A stretch of DNA of 64,000 nucleotides from Cellulosimicrobium sp. Marseille-Q4280. Its GTDB lineage: Bacteria > Actinomycetota > Actinomycetes > Actinomycetales > Cellulomonadaceae. Location: positions 186,001 to 250,000 of the forward strand of contig NZ_CALPBY010000006.1 of the NCBI RefSeq assembly GCF_943181405.1, in the 5' to 3' direction. This document shows positions 8,709 to 16,636 of the stretch, piece after piece (position 1 is the stretch's first letter; each line of letters begins with the position of its first letter). The notes under the pieces are model-generated. The model did no database searches and had not been told where the DNA came from. It saw only the letters and a program-made list of their open reading frames with translations. Both the position numbers and the translations under genes were made by a program.

Positions 8709-9488
8709 CTAGGCGGACCGTCCGAGGGGTATCAGGTCCTCTCGCAGGTGCCGCGCGTAGCCGCCCGGGGTCCGGCCGACGAGCCGTCCGGAGGTCAGCA
8801 CCTCCCCGACCGCGTCGGCGACGACCCGGGCGCCCGACCGCTGCGCCGCGTGCACGAGCCCCACGTCCTCGTGCTCGGCGACGGCCGCGAAGCCGCCTGC
8901 CGCGTCGTAGGTCGCCAGGCGGATGCCGAGGTTGGCGCCGTGCACGTGCCCGTTCGCGTGCCCCGGGACGTGGCGCTCCCGCCACGCCGCGACACGGTCG
9001 GGCGAGAGGTCGTCGAGCCGGGGTCGTACCGTGCCCACGACCACGTCCGCACCGTCGTCGGCCAGGGCGAGGTGGTGCGTCAGCCAGTGGTCGGGCACCA
9101 CCGAGTCGGCGTCGGTGCACGCGAGCCAGACCCTCTCCCGGGCCTGCCCACCCGCGCCCAGGAGGTCGAACGCCGCCTCGACGCCCGCGCGTCGCGCCGG
9201 GCCCACGCCCGCGCGGTCCAGGACGAGGGCGGGCACACCGACGGAGGCGACCACGTCCGCGCTCGCATCGGTGCAGCCGTCGAGCACGACGAGCACGACG
9301 ACGGACAGACCGGGCCGCGCGTCGCCCAGGGTGCGGACCGCACGCCCCACGGAGTCCAGGCAGGCCGGGAGCAGCTCCTCCTCGTCGTGCGCGGGGACCA
9401 CGACGAGGACCGCTCCGACAGGAGGAGCACCTCCCTCACGACCGCCGCCCGGGCCGGCTGCCCGCGTGCCGTGACGCCCCGCGGTCAT
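8709..9488 (-). CDS. Family 2 glycosyltransferase
   Basis: 259 residues from ATG 9488, overlapping the upstream gene by ATGA. It has the GT-A opening 'VVVPAHDEEELLPACLDSV', a nucleotide-sugar/metal region 'ACTDADSVVP' and the acceptor-side acidic motif 'EHEDVGLVHAAQ'. No transmembrane segment is evident, so it is probably a cytoplasmic glycosyltransferase using an NDP-sugar. It is the last gene of a three-gene minus-strand operon with a PIG-L/methyltransferase fusion and an acyl-CoA dehydrogenase homologue. This suggests that a glycosylated or N-acetylated small molecule is built and then deacetylated and methylated; the product is unknown. Confidence 0.85.
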   Translation of the reverse strand: MTAGRHGTRAAGPGGGREGGAPPVGAVLVVVPAHDEEELLPACLDSVGRAVRTLGDARPGLSVVVLVVLDGCTDASADVVASVGVPALVLDRAGVGPARRAGVEAAFDLLGAGGQARERVWLACTDADSVVPDHWLTHHLALADDGADVVVGTVRPRLDDLSPDRVAAWRERHVPGHANGHVHGANLGIRLATYDAAGGFAAVAEHEDVGLVHAAQRSGARVVADAVGEVLTSGRLVGRTPGGYARHLREDLIPLGRSA

Positions 9489-10930
9489 ACCAGCCCCGTC
9501 TCGCGCGCGACCGAACGTGCGGGGCGCCGGGCCAGGACGTCGAGCAGGAAGTCCTCCTCCTCGTGGTGCGCGACGACGCCCAGCTCGGGCCGTGCGACGA
9601 CGCGCGCCTGTACCTCGTCCCCGGCGAGCGGGTACTCGGGGACGTCGTGGCGCCAGTGGCACGCGACGAGGACCCCGTCGTCCGCGAGCGATCCGACGGC
9701 CCGGTCCAGCGCGCGGTCGAGGTCTTCGCGCCCGTAGTAGTACAGGACCTCGGAGAGCACGACGAGGTCGAACTCGCCCTCCGGCCACTCGTCCGGGGTG
9801 TCGAGCCGGAGCAGCTCGACTTCCGGGCCGAGGCGGCGGCGGGCCGCCGCGAGCGGCGCGTCGGCGACGTCGACGCCCACGACACGGTCGGCGCGGGACG
9901 CGACCTCCGCCGTGAGCACCCCGGTGGAGCACCCGATCTCGAGCGCCGCGCGGAACCGCGGCCGCGGCAGCGACGCGAGGAGGACGGCGCGCTTGCGCTC
10001 CTCGTACCAGCGCGACTCGAATCCCCAGGGGTCGGCGCGACCGGTGTAGAAGCGGTCGAAGAAGTCCCGTGCCAGGGAGCGGTCGGCGTCGGCACGCCCG
10101 CTCCCGCCGGCCGCCTCGGACGGGCCTGCCTCCCGGTCGGGCCCGTCCGTCTCGACGAGCACCTCGACCGGTCGGGCCGCGTGGCGCAGCATCTCGGGGC
10201 CGACGACGGCTTCGTCGCCCGGACGCGGGGACAGCGGGCCGACCTGCGACGCGTGCGCGGCGACGGCCTTGGCCTTCGCCGCGGTCTCCGCGTCGGTGAG
10301 GCGCAGACCGCGCAGCGCGTCCCACGGCACGTCGGGACCTGTCGGGTCGCCCCAGTGCCAGAGCCACAACGGGTACTCGACGAGCCGGACGCCGCGCCGC
10401 GCCGCGACCTCGGCGGCGACCTCCCCGGCGATGCGGTGGTCGCGGTGCCCGTCGCCCCGCCACGGCGCGCACAGGAGGGTGCTGCGCCCCTCCGGGCCGG
10501 TCGACGCCGGGCCGGTCGCGGTGGCGCGGGCGACGTCCAGGGCCGCGCCGACCGCGGTGCGCAGCGCGTCCCGGCGCTCGCGCAGGCCCCCGTCGGGGAG
10601 ACCGAGCAGGAGCACGCGCGAGCCCTCCGCCAGGGCGTCCACCGCCTCGAGCAGCTCGCGGCGTCGCGTCGCGCGCAGCTCCGCGGGCGAGGTCGTCGAG
10701 CCCGGGTGAGAACCCTCGCCGTCGGTCGCGACGACGAGGGTCACGGGCACGCCGCGTGCGGCGAGCCGGTGGACGAGGCCTCCCGCGCCGAGCGACTCGT
10801 CGTCGGGGTGCGCCGCGAGCACGACGAGCGCCGCGACGTCGTCCACGTCGAGGTCGCGCGGCCGGTCGAGGACGCCCGCGCGCACCCAGTCGTCCTCGGA
10901 CGTCCCGGGCTCCCTGTGGTCGAAGCTCAC
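9485..10930 (-). CDS. PIG-L deacetylase / SAM methyltransferase fusion
   Basis: 481 residues. GTG 10930 overlaps the stop of the acyl-CoA dehydrogenase-like gene; GTG 10933 is an alternative. The N-terminal half (about 20-250) is a LmbE/PIG-L zinc deacetylase with 'VLAAHPDDESLGAGG' and 'GHRDHRIAGEVAAEVA', which supply the metal-binding His/Asp/His set. The C-terminal half (about 290-470) is a class I methyltransferase with 'DFFDRFYTGRADPWGF', 'ALEIGCSTGVLTAEVA' for SAM binding and 'DLVVLSEVLYYYG', resembling NodS. PIG-L enzymes remove N-acyl groups from amino sugars, so deacetylation followed by N- or O-methylation of the same substrate is plausible. The substrate is not identifiable. Confidence 0.88.
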   Translation of the reverse strand: MSFDHREPGTSEDDWVRAGVLDRPRDLDVDDVAALVVLAAHPDDESLGAGGLVHRLAARGVPVTLVVATDGEGSHPGSTTSPAELRATRRRELLEAVDALAEGSRVLLLGLPDGGLRERRDALRTAVGAALDVARATATGPASTGPEGRSTLLCAPWRGDGHRDHRIAGEVAAEVAARRGVRLVEYPLWLWHWGDPTGPDVPWDALRGLRLTDAETAAKAKAVAAHASQVGPLSPRPGDEAVVGPEMLRHAARPVEVLVETDGPDREAGPSEAAGGSGRADADRSLARDFFDRFYTGRADPWGFESRWYEERKRAVLLASLPRPRFRAALEIGCSTGVLTAEVASRADRVVGVDVADAPLAAARRRLGPEVELLRLDTPDEWPEGEFDLVVLSEVLYYYGREDLDRALDRAVGSLADDGVLVACHWRHDVPEYPLAGDEVQARVVARPELGVVAHHEEEDFLLDVLARRPARSVARETGLV

Positions 10931-12009
10931 CACGGCCGCTCCCCCGCCGCGAGCAGGTCCCGCCCGAGCGCGGCCTCGTCCCGCTCGGCGTGGTGCTGGC
11001 GCACGTAGAGGCCGAGGTCGGCGACCCGGCGCGCGAACTCCTCGTCCGTCGTCAGCGGACCGGGCCCGAGTGCGTGGGCGCACCGGCGCTGCACCTCCTC
11101 CACGGCGTCGGCGACGACCGACCGGGCACGCCGGGCGACGAGCGCGGCGTCCGCGCCCGCCACACCGGCGTCGACGGCGGCGGCCGCCTCCGCGAGGACC
11201 GCGCGGGCCGCGCCCAGGGCGACGTCGGTCGCCCCGAGGTGCGCGAGCGCGAGCTGGTCCGGCTCCCGACGGCTCAGCGCCTCCCAGAGCGTGCGAGCGA
11301 GCCCGACGGCGCCGCCCCACCAGCACGCGGCGACGCCGATCCCGCCCCACGCGAACCCGGGCCGCTCGAGATACCAGCCCGCCGCTCCGACGGGCACGGC
11401 CGGGGCGGCGTCGAACCGGACGGGGGCGCTGACCACCTGCGCGAGGCCCCGGGCGACCCACGGCCCCTCGGCCGGCACGACCGACGCCGGGCGCAGGTCG
11501 ACGGCGAACAGGCGCCGGCCCTCGTCAGTCCACGCCGTGACGAGCGCGTGGCTGAGGTCGGCCGCGAGCGAGCACCAGGGTTTGGTGCCGGTCAGCGACC
11601 ACGCGTCGTGCGTCGCGGTCGCCTCGAGCCGCGCGCCCGGCCCCTCGGCGGCGAAGACTCCCCACGTGCTGCGCTCGCCCGCCCCGACGGCGTCGAGATC
11701 GACCGGGACGGGGGCCTGGGCGAGGATCGCGAGCGCGTCGAGGTGCGGCTCGAGCGTCCGGGCGACGCCCACGTCGACGGCCGCCACGGCCGCGAGCGCC
11801 GCCCACAGGTCCGCGGTGCGACCCGTGCCGGGGAGCGGGAGCCGCGCGGCGACGTCGGCGACCCACGCGATCGTCGCGGGGACGTCGGTGCCCAGGCGAC
11901 GCACGGTGTCCAGGTCGTCGGCGGTGAGCACCCCACCACCCGTCGAGCCCGGCGCTGCCAGGGGCACCCCGTCGAGGGCGGACACGTCGGTGCGCGCGAG
12001 CGCGGTCAT
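10927..12009 (-). CDS. Acyl-CoA dehydrogenase-like flavoprotein
   Basis: 360 residues from ATG 12009 with GGGAGG upstream. The fold signature is carried by 'WGVFAAEGPGARLEAT', 'WSLTGTKPWCSLA' (the beta-domain Trp-x-Leu-x-Gly-x-Lys), and a helical C-terminal domain ('AHLGATDVALGAARAVLAEA'). No obvious catalytic Glu in the usual C-terminal position is seen, and the N-terminal helical domain is shorter than in classic enzymes, so true acyl-CoA dehydrogenation is uncertain. It is first gene of the operon with the PIG-L/methyltransferase and the glycosyltransferase. It may oxidise a biosynthetic intermediate, as such homologues do in natural-product pathways; that is inference. Confidence 0.78.
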   Translation of the reverse strand: MTALARTDVSALDGVPLAAPGSTGGGVLTADDLDTVRRLGTDVPATIAWVADVAARLPLPGTGRTADLWAALAAVAAVDVGVARTLEPHLDALAILAQAPVPVDLDAVGAGERSTWGVFAAEGPGARLEATATHDAWSLTGTKPWCSLAADLSHALVTAWTDEGRRLFAVDLRPASVVPAEGPWVARGLAQVVSAPVRFDAAPAVPVGAAGWYLERPGFAWGGIGVAACWWGGAVGLARTLWEALSRREPDQLALAHLGATDVALGAARAVLAEAAAAVDAGVAGADAALVARRARSVVADAVEEVQRRCAHALGPGPLTTDEEFARRVADLGLYVRQHHAERDEAALGRDLLAAGERPW

Positions 12010-12113
12010 GAGGGCCTCCCGGGCGCCGGTCGAGCGGCCACGTCCGGGCCAGCCCCAGGGTCGGTGCGGTCGTCGCCCCCCGCAACCGCTGCACCGCGGC
12101 CCCGTGCGCTCCG

Positions 12114-12551
12114 TCAGGTGCCGTCGTCGCCGGCGTCGAACACCTCGCGGTAGAGGCGCCCCGCCTCGTCCACCACGCCCGGGTCGAGCGAGGCGACGGG
12201 CAGCACCCGGACGAGGAGGGGTTCGCAGTCCGGACCCCGCCCGGAGATCTCGCCCGTGAGGAACCAGGGGAAGCGCTCGGTCGTCATGAGATGGGCGTAC
12301 TGGCACAGCTGCCTCGCCACCCAGTGCTCGACGGGCCGGTCCCACCACGGCTCGGGGTTCATCGGGTTGACGCTCAGCCCCGGCAGGAGGCAGCCGCTCT
12401 CGTGGTCGCGGCTCACGCTCCGCCGGTCGTCCTCGGGCCCCCCGCTGAACCGGACGTACAAGGGGTCGACGACACCGACCAGCTCCGCGACCTCCGCGAG
12501 AGTTCGCAGCCGCGGGAGCCCGTCGAGAGTGCCGCTGTCCTGGATCGTCAT
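12114..12551 (-). CDS. DUF6098-like protein
   Basis: 145 residues from ATG 12551 with AGGAAGG upstream. It contains 'LAEVAELVGVVDPLYVRFSGGPEDD', 'DHESGCLLPGLSVNPMNPEPWW' and 'VARQLCQYAHL', a pattern I associate with the actinobacterial DUF6098 family. The family has no known function. The acidic, tryptophan-containing sequence has no signal peptide or membrane segment, so the protein is probably cytoplasmic. It lies 104 bp upstream of the acyl-CoA dehydrogenase-like gene on the same strand and could be co-transcribed. Family name is from memory and moderately sure. Confidence 0.65.
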   Translation of the reverse strand: MTIQDSGTLDGLPRLRTLAEVAELVGVVDPLYVRFSGGPEDDRRSVSRDHESGCLLPGLSVNPMNPEPWWDRPVEHWVARQLCQYAHLMTTERFPWFLTGEISGRGPDCEPLLVRVLPVASLDPGVVDEAGRLYREVFDAGDDGT

Positions 12552-12772
12552 CGAGACCTTCCTGACTCCACCGCACGGCTCGTGCCGTGCGACCGGGCGG
12601 GGCCAGTTCTCGACTCCGTGACGACCGGGTGACGCGGCGGCCGTCGACGTCAGGCTACGAGGGTCGGCCGCCGTGGGCACCCCGGGCCTGCGAGCGCTGA
12701 CGGCGCGTGCGACGGTGACGGGACCGCCGCCCGCCCGGGCGCCGGAACGACGTCGTCTGCGGAGGTGCCGAC

Positions 12773-12961
12773 ATGAGCGAGAGCGACGAGCAGGGCCGAG
12801 GCTACGACCCCGGCGAGGACCCCGACGCCGACCCGCGCTCCCTCAACCCACGGGTGGGTGAGGGGGCCCAGGACACCGACGACGGGGGCGACCCCGACGC
12901 CGACCCGGCGAACCTCAACCCGCGCTCCGGCGGCGAGGCGTCCGGCGACGACGGCGCCTGA
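12773..12961 (+). CDS. Small acidic repeat protein, unknown
   Basis: 62 residues from ATG 12773, behind GGAGGTGCCGAC. The protein is almost entirely Asp/Glu/Gly/Pro/Asn and contains two copies of a D-P-D-A-D-P-x-x-L-N-P-R unit at about residues 17-28 and 41-52, separated by acidic linker. No signal peptide or hydrophobic stretch is present, so it is likely intrinsically disordered, possibly Ca-binding or dehydrin-like. I do not recognise a characterised family. It is transcribed alone between two minus-strand genes. The strong ribosome binding site and repeat conservation support real coding. Confidence 0.65.
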   Translation: MSESDEQGRGYDPGEDPDADPRSLNPRVGEGAQDTDDGGDPDADPANLNPRSGGEASGDDGA

Positions 12962-13323
12962 CGCCACCGGGCGGTCTCGCCGCCGTTTCGTCCTCCCCGG
13001 ATCGTCCGACCTCGCGCTCGAGGCGGCGGGAGACTCCGGCCGTGAGTCGAACCCCCTCGGATGTCGACGTCGGGGGCTGCACCGGTGCGAGCGAGACGGT
13101 GGACCGTGCTCTCGGCGGCGCCGCGCTGACGGTCGTCGAGAACGCCGATCTCGGCCTCGCCGACGGCCGCGCAGCCGGGATGCGGGCGTGGTGGTGACGA
13201 CCCTCGGGTCTTCTGCCGGCGTGCGGGGATTCGTCCTGTCTCCCGTGAATCGGCCGGTGGTGGGCCCGCGTCGCCGGGAGACGGAAGGTCGCGGCGACGC
13301 GGGCGCGAGTCGTGAGGAGCCGG
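12962..13323. other. 362-bp intergenic region
   Basis: Between the small acidic protein and the alpha/beta hydrolase. The last 60 bp hold the hydrolase terminator (listed separately). The rest shows no convincing gene. A GTG-initiated frame of about 51 codons at 13042-13197 ends in Trp-Trp and reads plausibly, but it has no ribosome binding site and no recognisable similarity, so it is not called. Confidence 0.5.
13264..13304 (-). terminator. Hairpin terminator of the alpha/beta hydrolase gene
   Basis: GCCCGCGTCGCC (13264-13275) is perfectly complementary to GGCGACGCGGGC (13293-13304), a 12-bp GC stem with a 17-nt loop. It lies 20 bp past the hydrolase stop in its direction of transcription. 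There is no U-tract, as is common in actinobacteria. Confidence 0.65.
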
Positions 13324-14160
13324 TCAGTCGACGCTGGAGCCGCGGATGAAGTCGAGGATGTCGGCGTTGATCACGTCGGCGTGGGTGGTGGGCATTCCGT
13401 GCGGGTAGCCCGGGTAGGTCTTGAGCGTGCCGTTGACCAGGAGCTTGACCGACAGCTCGGCGGAGTCGGCGATCGGCACGACCTGGTCGTCCTCGCCGTG
13501 CAGCACCAGGGTCGGCAGCGTCACGGCCTGCAGGTCGGCGGTGAAGTCGGTCTGCGAGAACGCCACGACACCGTCGTAGTGGGCCTGAGCGCCGCCGGCC
13601 ATGCCCTGGCGCCACCAGTTGGCGATGACGCCCTCCGCGGGCTCGGCGCCGTCGCGGTTGTAGCCGTAGAACGGGCCCTCGGCGAACTCGCGGAAGAACG
13701 CGGCCCGCCGAGTCGCGACCTGCTCCTGGACGCCGTCGAAGAACTCCTTGGGCAGACCACCGGGGTTGGCCTCGGTCTGCACCATGATCGGCGGTACGGC
13801 GCTGATCAGCACGGCCTTCGCAGCCCGGTCCTGGCCATGGCGGGCGAGGTAGTGGACGACCTCGCCGCCGCCGGTGGAGTGGCCCACGTGGACGGCGTCG
13901 TGCAGGTCGAGGTGCGACACGACCGCGGCGAGGTCGTCGGCGTAGTGGTCCATGTCGTGACCGGTGGCGACCTGCTCGGAGCGGCCGTGGCCGCGGCGGT
14001 CGTGGGCGACGACCCGGAAGCCCTGGTGCAGGAAGAACATGAGCTGGGCGTCCCAGTCGTCCGACGACAAGGGCCAGCCGTGGCTGAACACGATGGGCTG
14101 GCCGCTGCCCCAGTCCTTGTAGAAGATCTCGACGCCGTCGGTGGTGGTGATCGTGGGCAT
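13324..14160 (-). CDS. Alpha/beta hydrolase, non-heme chloroperoxidase type
   Basis: 278 residues from ATG 14160. The catalytic triad of the cofactor-free haloperoxidase/esterase group is visible: nucleophile Ser in 'VGHSTGGGEV', Asp near 'LVLHGEDDQVVP' and His in 'YPHGMPTTHAD'. The oxyanion region 'FSHGWPLSSDDWD' and 'HDRRGHGRSEQ' are textbook for this subgroup, and length is standard (about 275). Enzymes of this type hydrolyse esters and can make peracids that halogenate with peroxide. The physiological substrate is unknown. It is monocistronic, with a hairpin terminator downstream. Confidence 0.9.
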   Translation of the reverse strand: MPTITTTDGVEIFYKDWGSGQPIVFSHGWPLSSDDWDAQLMFFLHQGFRVVAHDRRGHGRSEQVATGHDMDHYADDLAAVVSHLDLHDAVHVGHSTGGGEVVHYLARHGQDRAAKAVLISAVPPIMVQTEANPGGLPKEFFDGVQEQVATRRAAFFREFAEGPFYGYNRDGAEPAEGVIANWWRQGMAGGAQAHYDGVVAFSQTDFTADLQAVTLPTLVLHGEDDQVVPIADSAELSVKLLVNGTLKTYPGYPHGMPTTHADVINADILDFIRGSSVD

Positions 14161-14306
14161 GAGGGTCCTCGTCCTTCGTGCAGATGATCCGGGCGGCGGA
14201 CACCGCCCGGCCCGACGATTCAAGCGCTCTGACTACCGCGACGCCACGGAGGAACCCCGCAGCCGCTGTTGCGTCGCCTCTCTCGCCGGTCGCGAGCGCA
14301 CGACGT

Positions 14307-14335
14307 GGGCCGCGGCGCGTCGCGCACCGCGGCCC
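14307..14335 (-). terminator. Hairpin terminator after the Cys-rich protein gene
   Basis: GGGCCGCGG (14307-14315) pairs with CCGCGGCCC (14327-14335), a 9-bp perfect GC stem with an 11-nt loop, 15 bp beyond the stop at 14350. Confidence 0.55.
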
Positions 14336-14349
14336 GCTCGGGCGAGGGC

Positions 14350-14592
14350 TCAGCCGCGCACGCTGTCGGTGAGGTCCGCCCCCGTGGTCTCGCGCGCGCA
14401 ATGGCTGCAGCAGAACGTCTGGTCCCCGACGTCGACGCCGTGGCCCAGGACCGCGCAGCCGCAGTGCGCGCACCTGACCGCCATCGCGTGCACCGCGCAC
14501 TCGAAGGAGTCGAAGACGCCGCTCGACCCGTCGTGCCGCGTGATGGTGAAGGTGCGGTCGTAGTCGTTCCCGCACATGTCACAGGTAGCCAT
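14350..14592 (-). CDS. Small Cys-rich zinc-ribbon/metallothionein-like protein
   Basis: 80 residues from ATG 14592. It opens with CxxC ('ATCDMCGNDY') and later has 'FECAVHAMAVRCAHCGCAVLGHG' and 'TFCCSHCARETTG', a total of nine Cys and several His arranged in CxxC/CC motifs. This fits a small metal-binding (zinc ribbon or bacterial metallothionein-like) protein of about 80 residues that recurs in actinobacteria. Metal identity and role are unknown. It is 23 bp downstream of the 85-residue gene at 14616-14873 on the same strand and likely co-transcribed with it. Confidence 0.7.
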   Translation of the reverse strand: MATCDMCGNDYDRTFTITRHDGSSGVFDSFECAVHAMAVRCAHCGCAVLGHGVDVGDQTFCCSHCARETTGADLTDSVRG

Positions 14593-14615
14593 GACGGCTC
14601 CCTCCGTGGTCGACC

Positions 14616-14873
14616 TCAGCCCTGCTGCGAGCCCTGCGGCGAGGTGGCGGACGTGCCGTGCTGCGTCAGCTCGGCCAGGAAGCGGTGGCACTGCTGCGCG
14701 CGCTCGGAGTCCTCCTGCATGACCTTCTCGAAGAACGACGCGATCTCCTCCTTGCCCGCGTTCCGTGCGTCACGGACGTACTGGCCGTAGTCGTGCCCGG
14801 CCTTGAGCGAGTGGTACTGCACCGAGATGAGGTCGAACGTGACGTCGTCGAACCCGGTCTCTCCTGTAGCCAT
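14616..14873 (-). CDS. Small helical protein, conserved unknown
   Basis: 85 residues from ATG 14873 with GAGGAGC upstream. The sequence is mostly helical ('FDLISVQYHSLKAGHDYGQYVRDARNAG', 'FFEKVMQEDSERAQQCHRFL') and ends in a Ser/Gln tail. Similar small actinobacterial proteins are found beside stress genes; the pattern of two amphipathic helices with conserved His/Asp/Glu looks like half of a ferritin-like bundle, so dimeric metal binding is conceivable but unproven. It shares an operon with the Cys-rich protein. Confidence 0.65.
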   Translation of the reverse strand: MATGETGFDDVTFDLISVQYHSLKAGHDYGQYVRDARNAGKEEIASFFEKVMQEDSERAQQCHRFLAELTQHGTSATSPQGSQQG

Positions 14874-15189
14874 GATCTGCTCCTCCGGCACACCGGCGTC
14901 GGTGCGTGGTCGTGATGCCGAGCCGCGGCCCGGCGGGTGCGACGGCCTGCTGCTGGACCACCTCCACCGTCGCAAGGCTCGCGGGGCTCGCAACCGCAGC
15001 CGGTCCATCCGCACGGTCCGAGCGGACGGCGGACGGACCACTCCTCGTACGTTGCGAGCGGCGCGCACGTGCCTACCGTGAGAACTGGTCATGAAGCGGC
15101 CGTACCGGTGGAGCAGAGCCCGGCGCGGTCTCCGCTCCGCCGTCAGTCCCAGATCCTCTACGGGCGAGGACGACGACAGGAGTCCGACC
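14874..15189. promoter_or_regulatory. 316-bp divergent intergenic region
   Basis: Separates the minus-strand small-protein operon from the plus-strand envelope operon and must contain promoters for both. I see no coding frame I can support. Possible -10-like hexamers for the plus strand are TACGTT near 15050 and TACCGT near 15074, but no matching -35 element is clear. Confidence 0.3.
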
Positions 15190-16137
15190 ATGAGCGAGAC
15201 GAACGTTCCCTACGGCACCGGCCCCGGTTCGCCGGGTTCCGCGACGCCGGACGACGGGGGCACGGGGGGCAAGCACGCGACCGGGGTCAAGGACCGGGTC
15301 GGCGACGCGGCGTCCCACGCGGGCGACGCCGGGCGCGAGGTCGCCGGTGACGCGAAGGAGAAGGCGCGCGACGTCGCGCACGAGGCGAAGGACCGCGCTC
15401 GAGGTCTGGTCGAGCAGACGCGGGACGAGCTGAGCACGCAGGCGTCGTCGCAGCAGCAACGCCTCGCCGGTGGCCTGCGCTCGCTGGGCGACGAGCTGCG
15501 GCAGATGGCCGACGGCACGCAGGACCCGGGGTACGCGAGCGACCTCGTCCAGCGCGCGGGCGACGCGACCGGCCGCGTCGCGGACTGGTTCGAGGAGCGC
15601 GATCCCTCGTCGGTCCTGCGCGACGTCGAGGACTTCGCGCGCCGGCGTCCCGGCCTGTTCATCGCGATCGCGGCCGGGGCGGGCCTGGTCGTCGGCCGCC
15701 TCCTGCGGGGCGCGAAGGACGCGTCCGACACCGGACCCGACCGGTCCGAGGGCGCCGGCTCGACCGGCTACGGCACCGAGGGCTACGGGACGACCGGGGC
15801 GACCGCGGGCTACGGGACCGAGGACTACCGGTCGACGGGGACGACGACGGGCTACGGCACCGGCGGCTACGGCACGGGCTCCGCGTACGCGACCGGGGCG
15901 ACGACCGGGTCCGTCGGCACGACGGCCGGCGGGGTGTCCGGGTCCGGCGTGGCAGGCGGGGAGCCCGGTGCCCGCACGACCGGCACGTACGGACTCGGGG
16001 ACGACGCGCTCGTGCCGGATCCCGAGCAGCCGACCACCGCGGAGCCGACGCCGCCGCCGTCATTCCCGCCGACGCCCACGGGCGGCGCCGCGGGGACCTC
16101 CACGCTCGGGGGTGAGGCCGATGTCGAGCGCACCTGA
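15190..16137 (+). CDS. Gly/Thr/Tyr-rich single-pass membrane protein
   Basis: 315 residues from ATG 15190. The N-terminal 100 residues are charged and helical with apolipoprotein/LEA-like heptads ('GDAKEKARDVAHEAKDRARG'). One transmembrane segment follows at about 155-175 ('RPGLFIAIAAGAGLVVGRLL'). The C-terminal 140 residues are low-complexity, with repeated Gly-Tyr-Gly-Thr units, then a proline-rich end. Such proteins accompany DUF1469 and DUF3618 genes in actinobacteria and probably act at the membrane or septum under stress. It overlaps the next gene by 17 bp, so expression is coupled. Confidence 0.7.
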   Translation: MSETNVPYGTGPGSPGSATPDDGGTGGKHATGVKDRVGDAASHAGDAGREVAGDAKEKARDVAHEAKDRARGLVEQTRDELSTQASSQQQRLAGGLRSLGDELRQMADGTQDPGYASDLVQRAGDATGRVADWFEERDPSSVLRDVEDFARRRPGLFIAIAAGAGLVVGRLLRGAKDASDTGPDRSEGAGSTGYGTEGYGTTGATAGYGTEDYRSTGTTTGYGTGGYGTGSAYATGATTGSVGTTAGGVSGSGVAGGEPGARTTGTYGLGDDALVPDPEQPTTAEPTPPPSFPPTPTGGAAGTSTLGGEADVERT

Positions 16138-16636
16138 CCCGTTCGCCGCGGCGAGCACGTCGCGGCACGCCGCCGCCACGGGGCCGGACCTCGGGACCGG
16201 CGGTCCGGGCCTCGGCGCGGGCGCCGTCCCGGCGGACCCGGTCCTCCCGCCCGAGCAGCAGAGCGTCGGCGAGCTCGTCGCCGAGGTCAGCCGCGACCTC
16301 TCCACGCTCATGCGGCAGGAGGTCGAGCTCGCCAAGGCCGAGGCGAAGCAGTCGGCGCAGCGCGCCGGGAAGGGCGCCGGCATGCTCGCCGGCGCGGGCG
16401 TCGCGGGGCACATGGTCCTGCTGTTCCTGTCGATCGCCCTGTGGTGGTCGCTGGGAACCGTCATGGGCCACGGCTGGTCGGCGCTCGTGGTCGCGGTCCT
16501 GTGGGCCGTGGTCGCGGCCGTCCTCGCCGCGGTCGGTCGCAAGCAGCTCAAGACCGTCGAGGGCATGCCCGAGACCGCCGACACGATCAAGAAGATCCCG
16601 AACGCCGTCCGAGGACACGAGGAGAAGAACTCATGA
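16121..16636 (+). CDS. DUF1469 (holin superfamily III-like) membrane protein
   Basis: 171 residues from ATG 16121. After a flexible 50-residue N-terminus comes 'SVGELVAEVSRDLSTLMRQEVELAKAEAKQSAQRAGKGAG', the hallmark amphipathic helix of this family, then two transmembrane helices (about 88-108 and 112-132) and a charged C-terminus. Databases often label these 'phage holin family', but they are chromosomal envelope proteins without phage context here. The stop overlaps the next start by 4 bp. The function is unknown; linkage to DUF3618 is conserved in actinobacteria. Confidence 0.85.
   Translation: MSSAPDPFAAASTSRHAAATGPDLGTGGPGLGAGAVPADPVLPPEQQSVGELVAEVSRDLSTLMRQEVELAKAEAKQSAQRAGKGAGMLAGAGVAGHMVLLFLSIALWWSLGTVMGHGWSALVVAVLWAVVAAVLAAVGRKQLKTVEGMPETADTIKKIPNAVRGHEEKNS

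Noticed and set aside
7853-11008. A 1051-codon open frame on the plus strand
   Set aside because: It is a shadow of four genuine minus-strand genes; the translation is Arg/Pro/Ala low complexity without domains.
13038-13062. A GAGTCGAACCCC string resembling a tRNA T-arm on the minus strand
   Set aside because: The flanking bases do not form a T-stem and no acceptor or anticodon stem can be built around it.
13042-13197. A 51-codon GTG frame ending in Trp-Trp
   Set aside because: No ribosome binding site, no similarity recognised and low information content.
16121-16636. Prophage signal from the 'holin' family protein
   Set aside because: The neighbours are DUF3618 and envelope genes. There are no phage structural, lysin or integrase genes, and DUF1469 is a chromosomal family.
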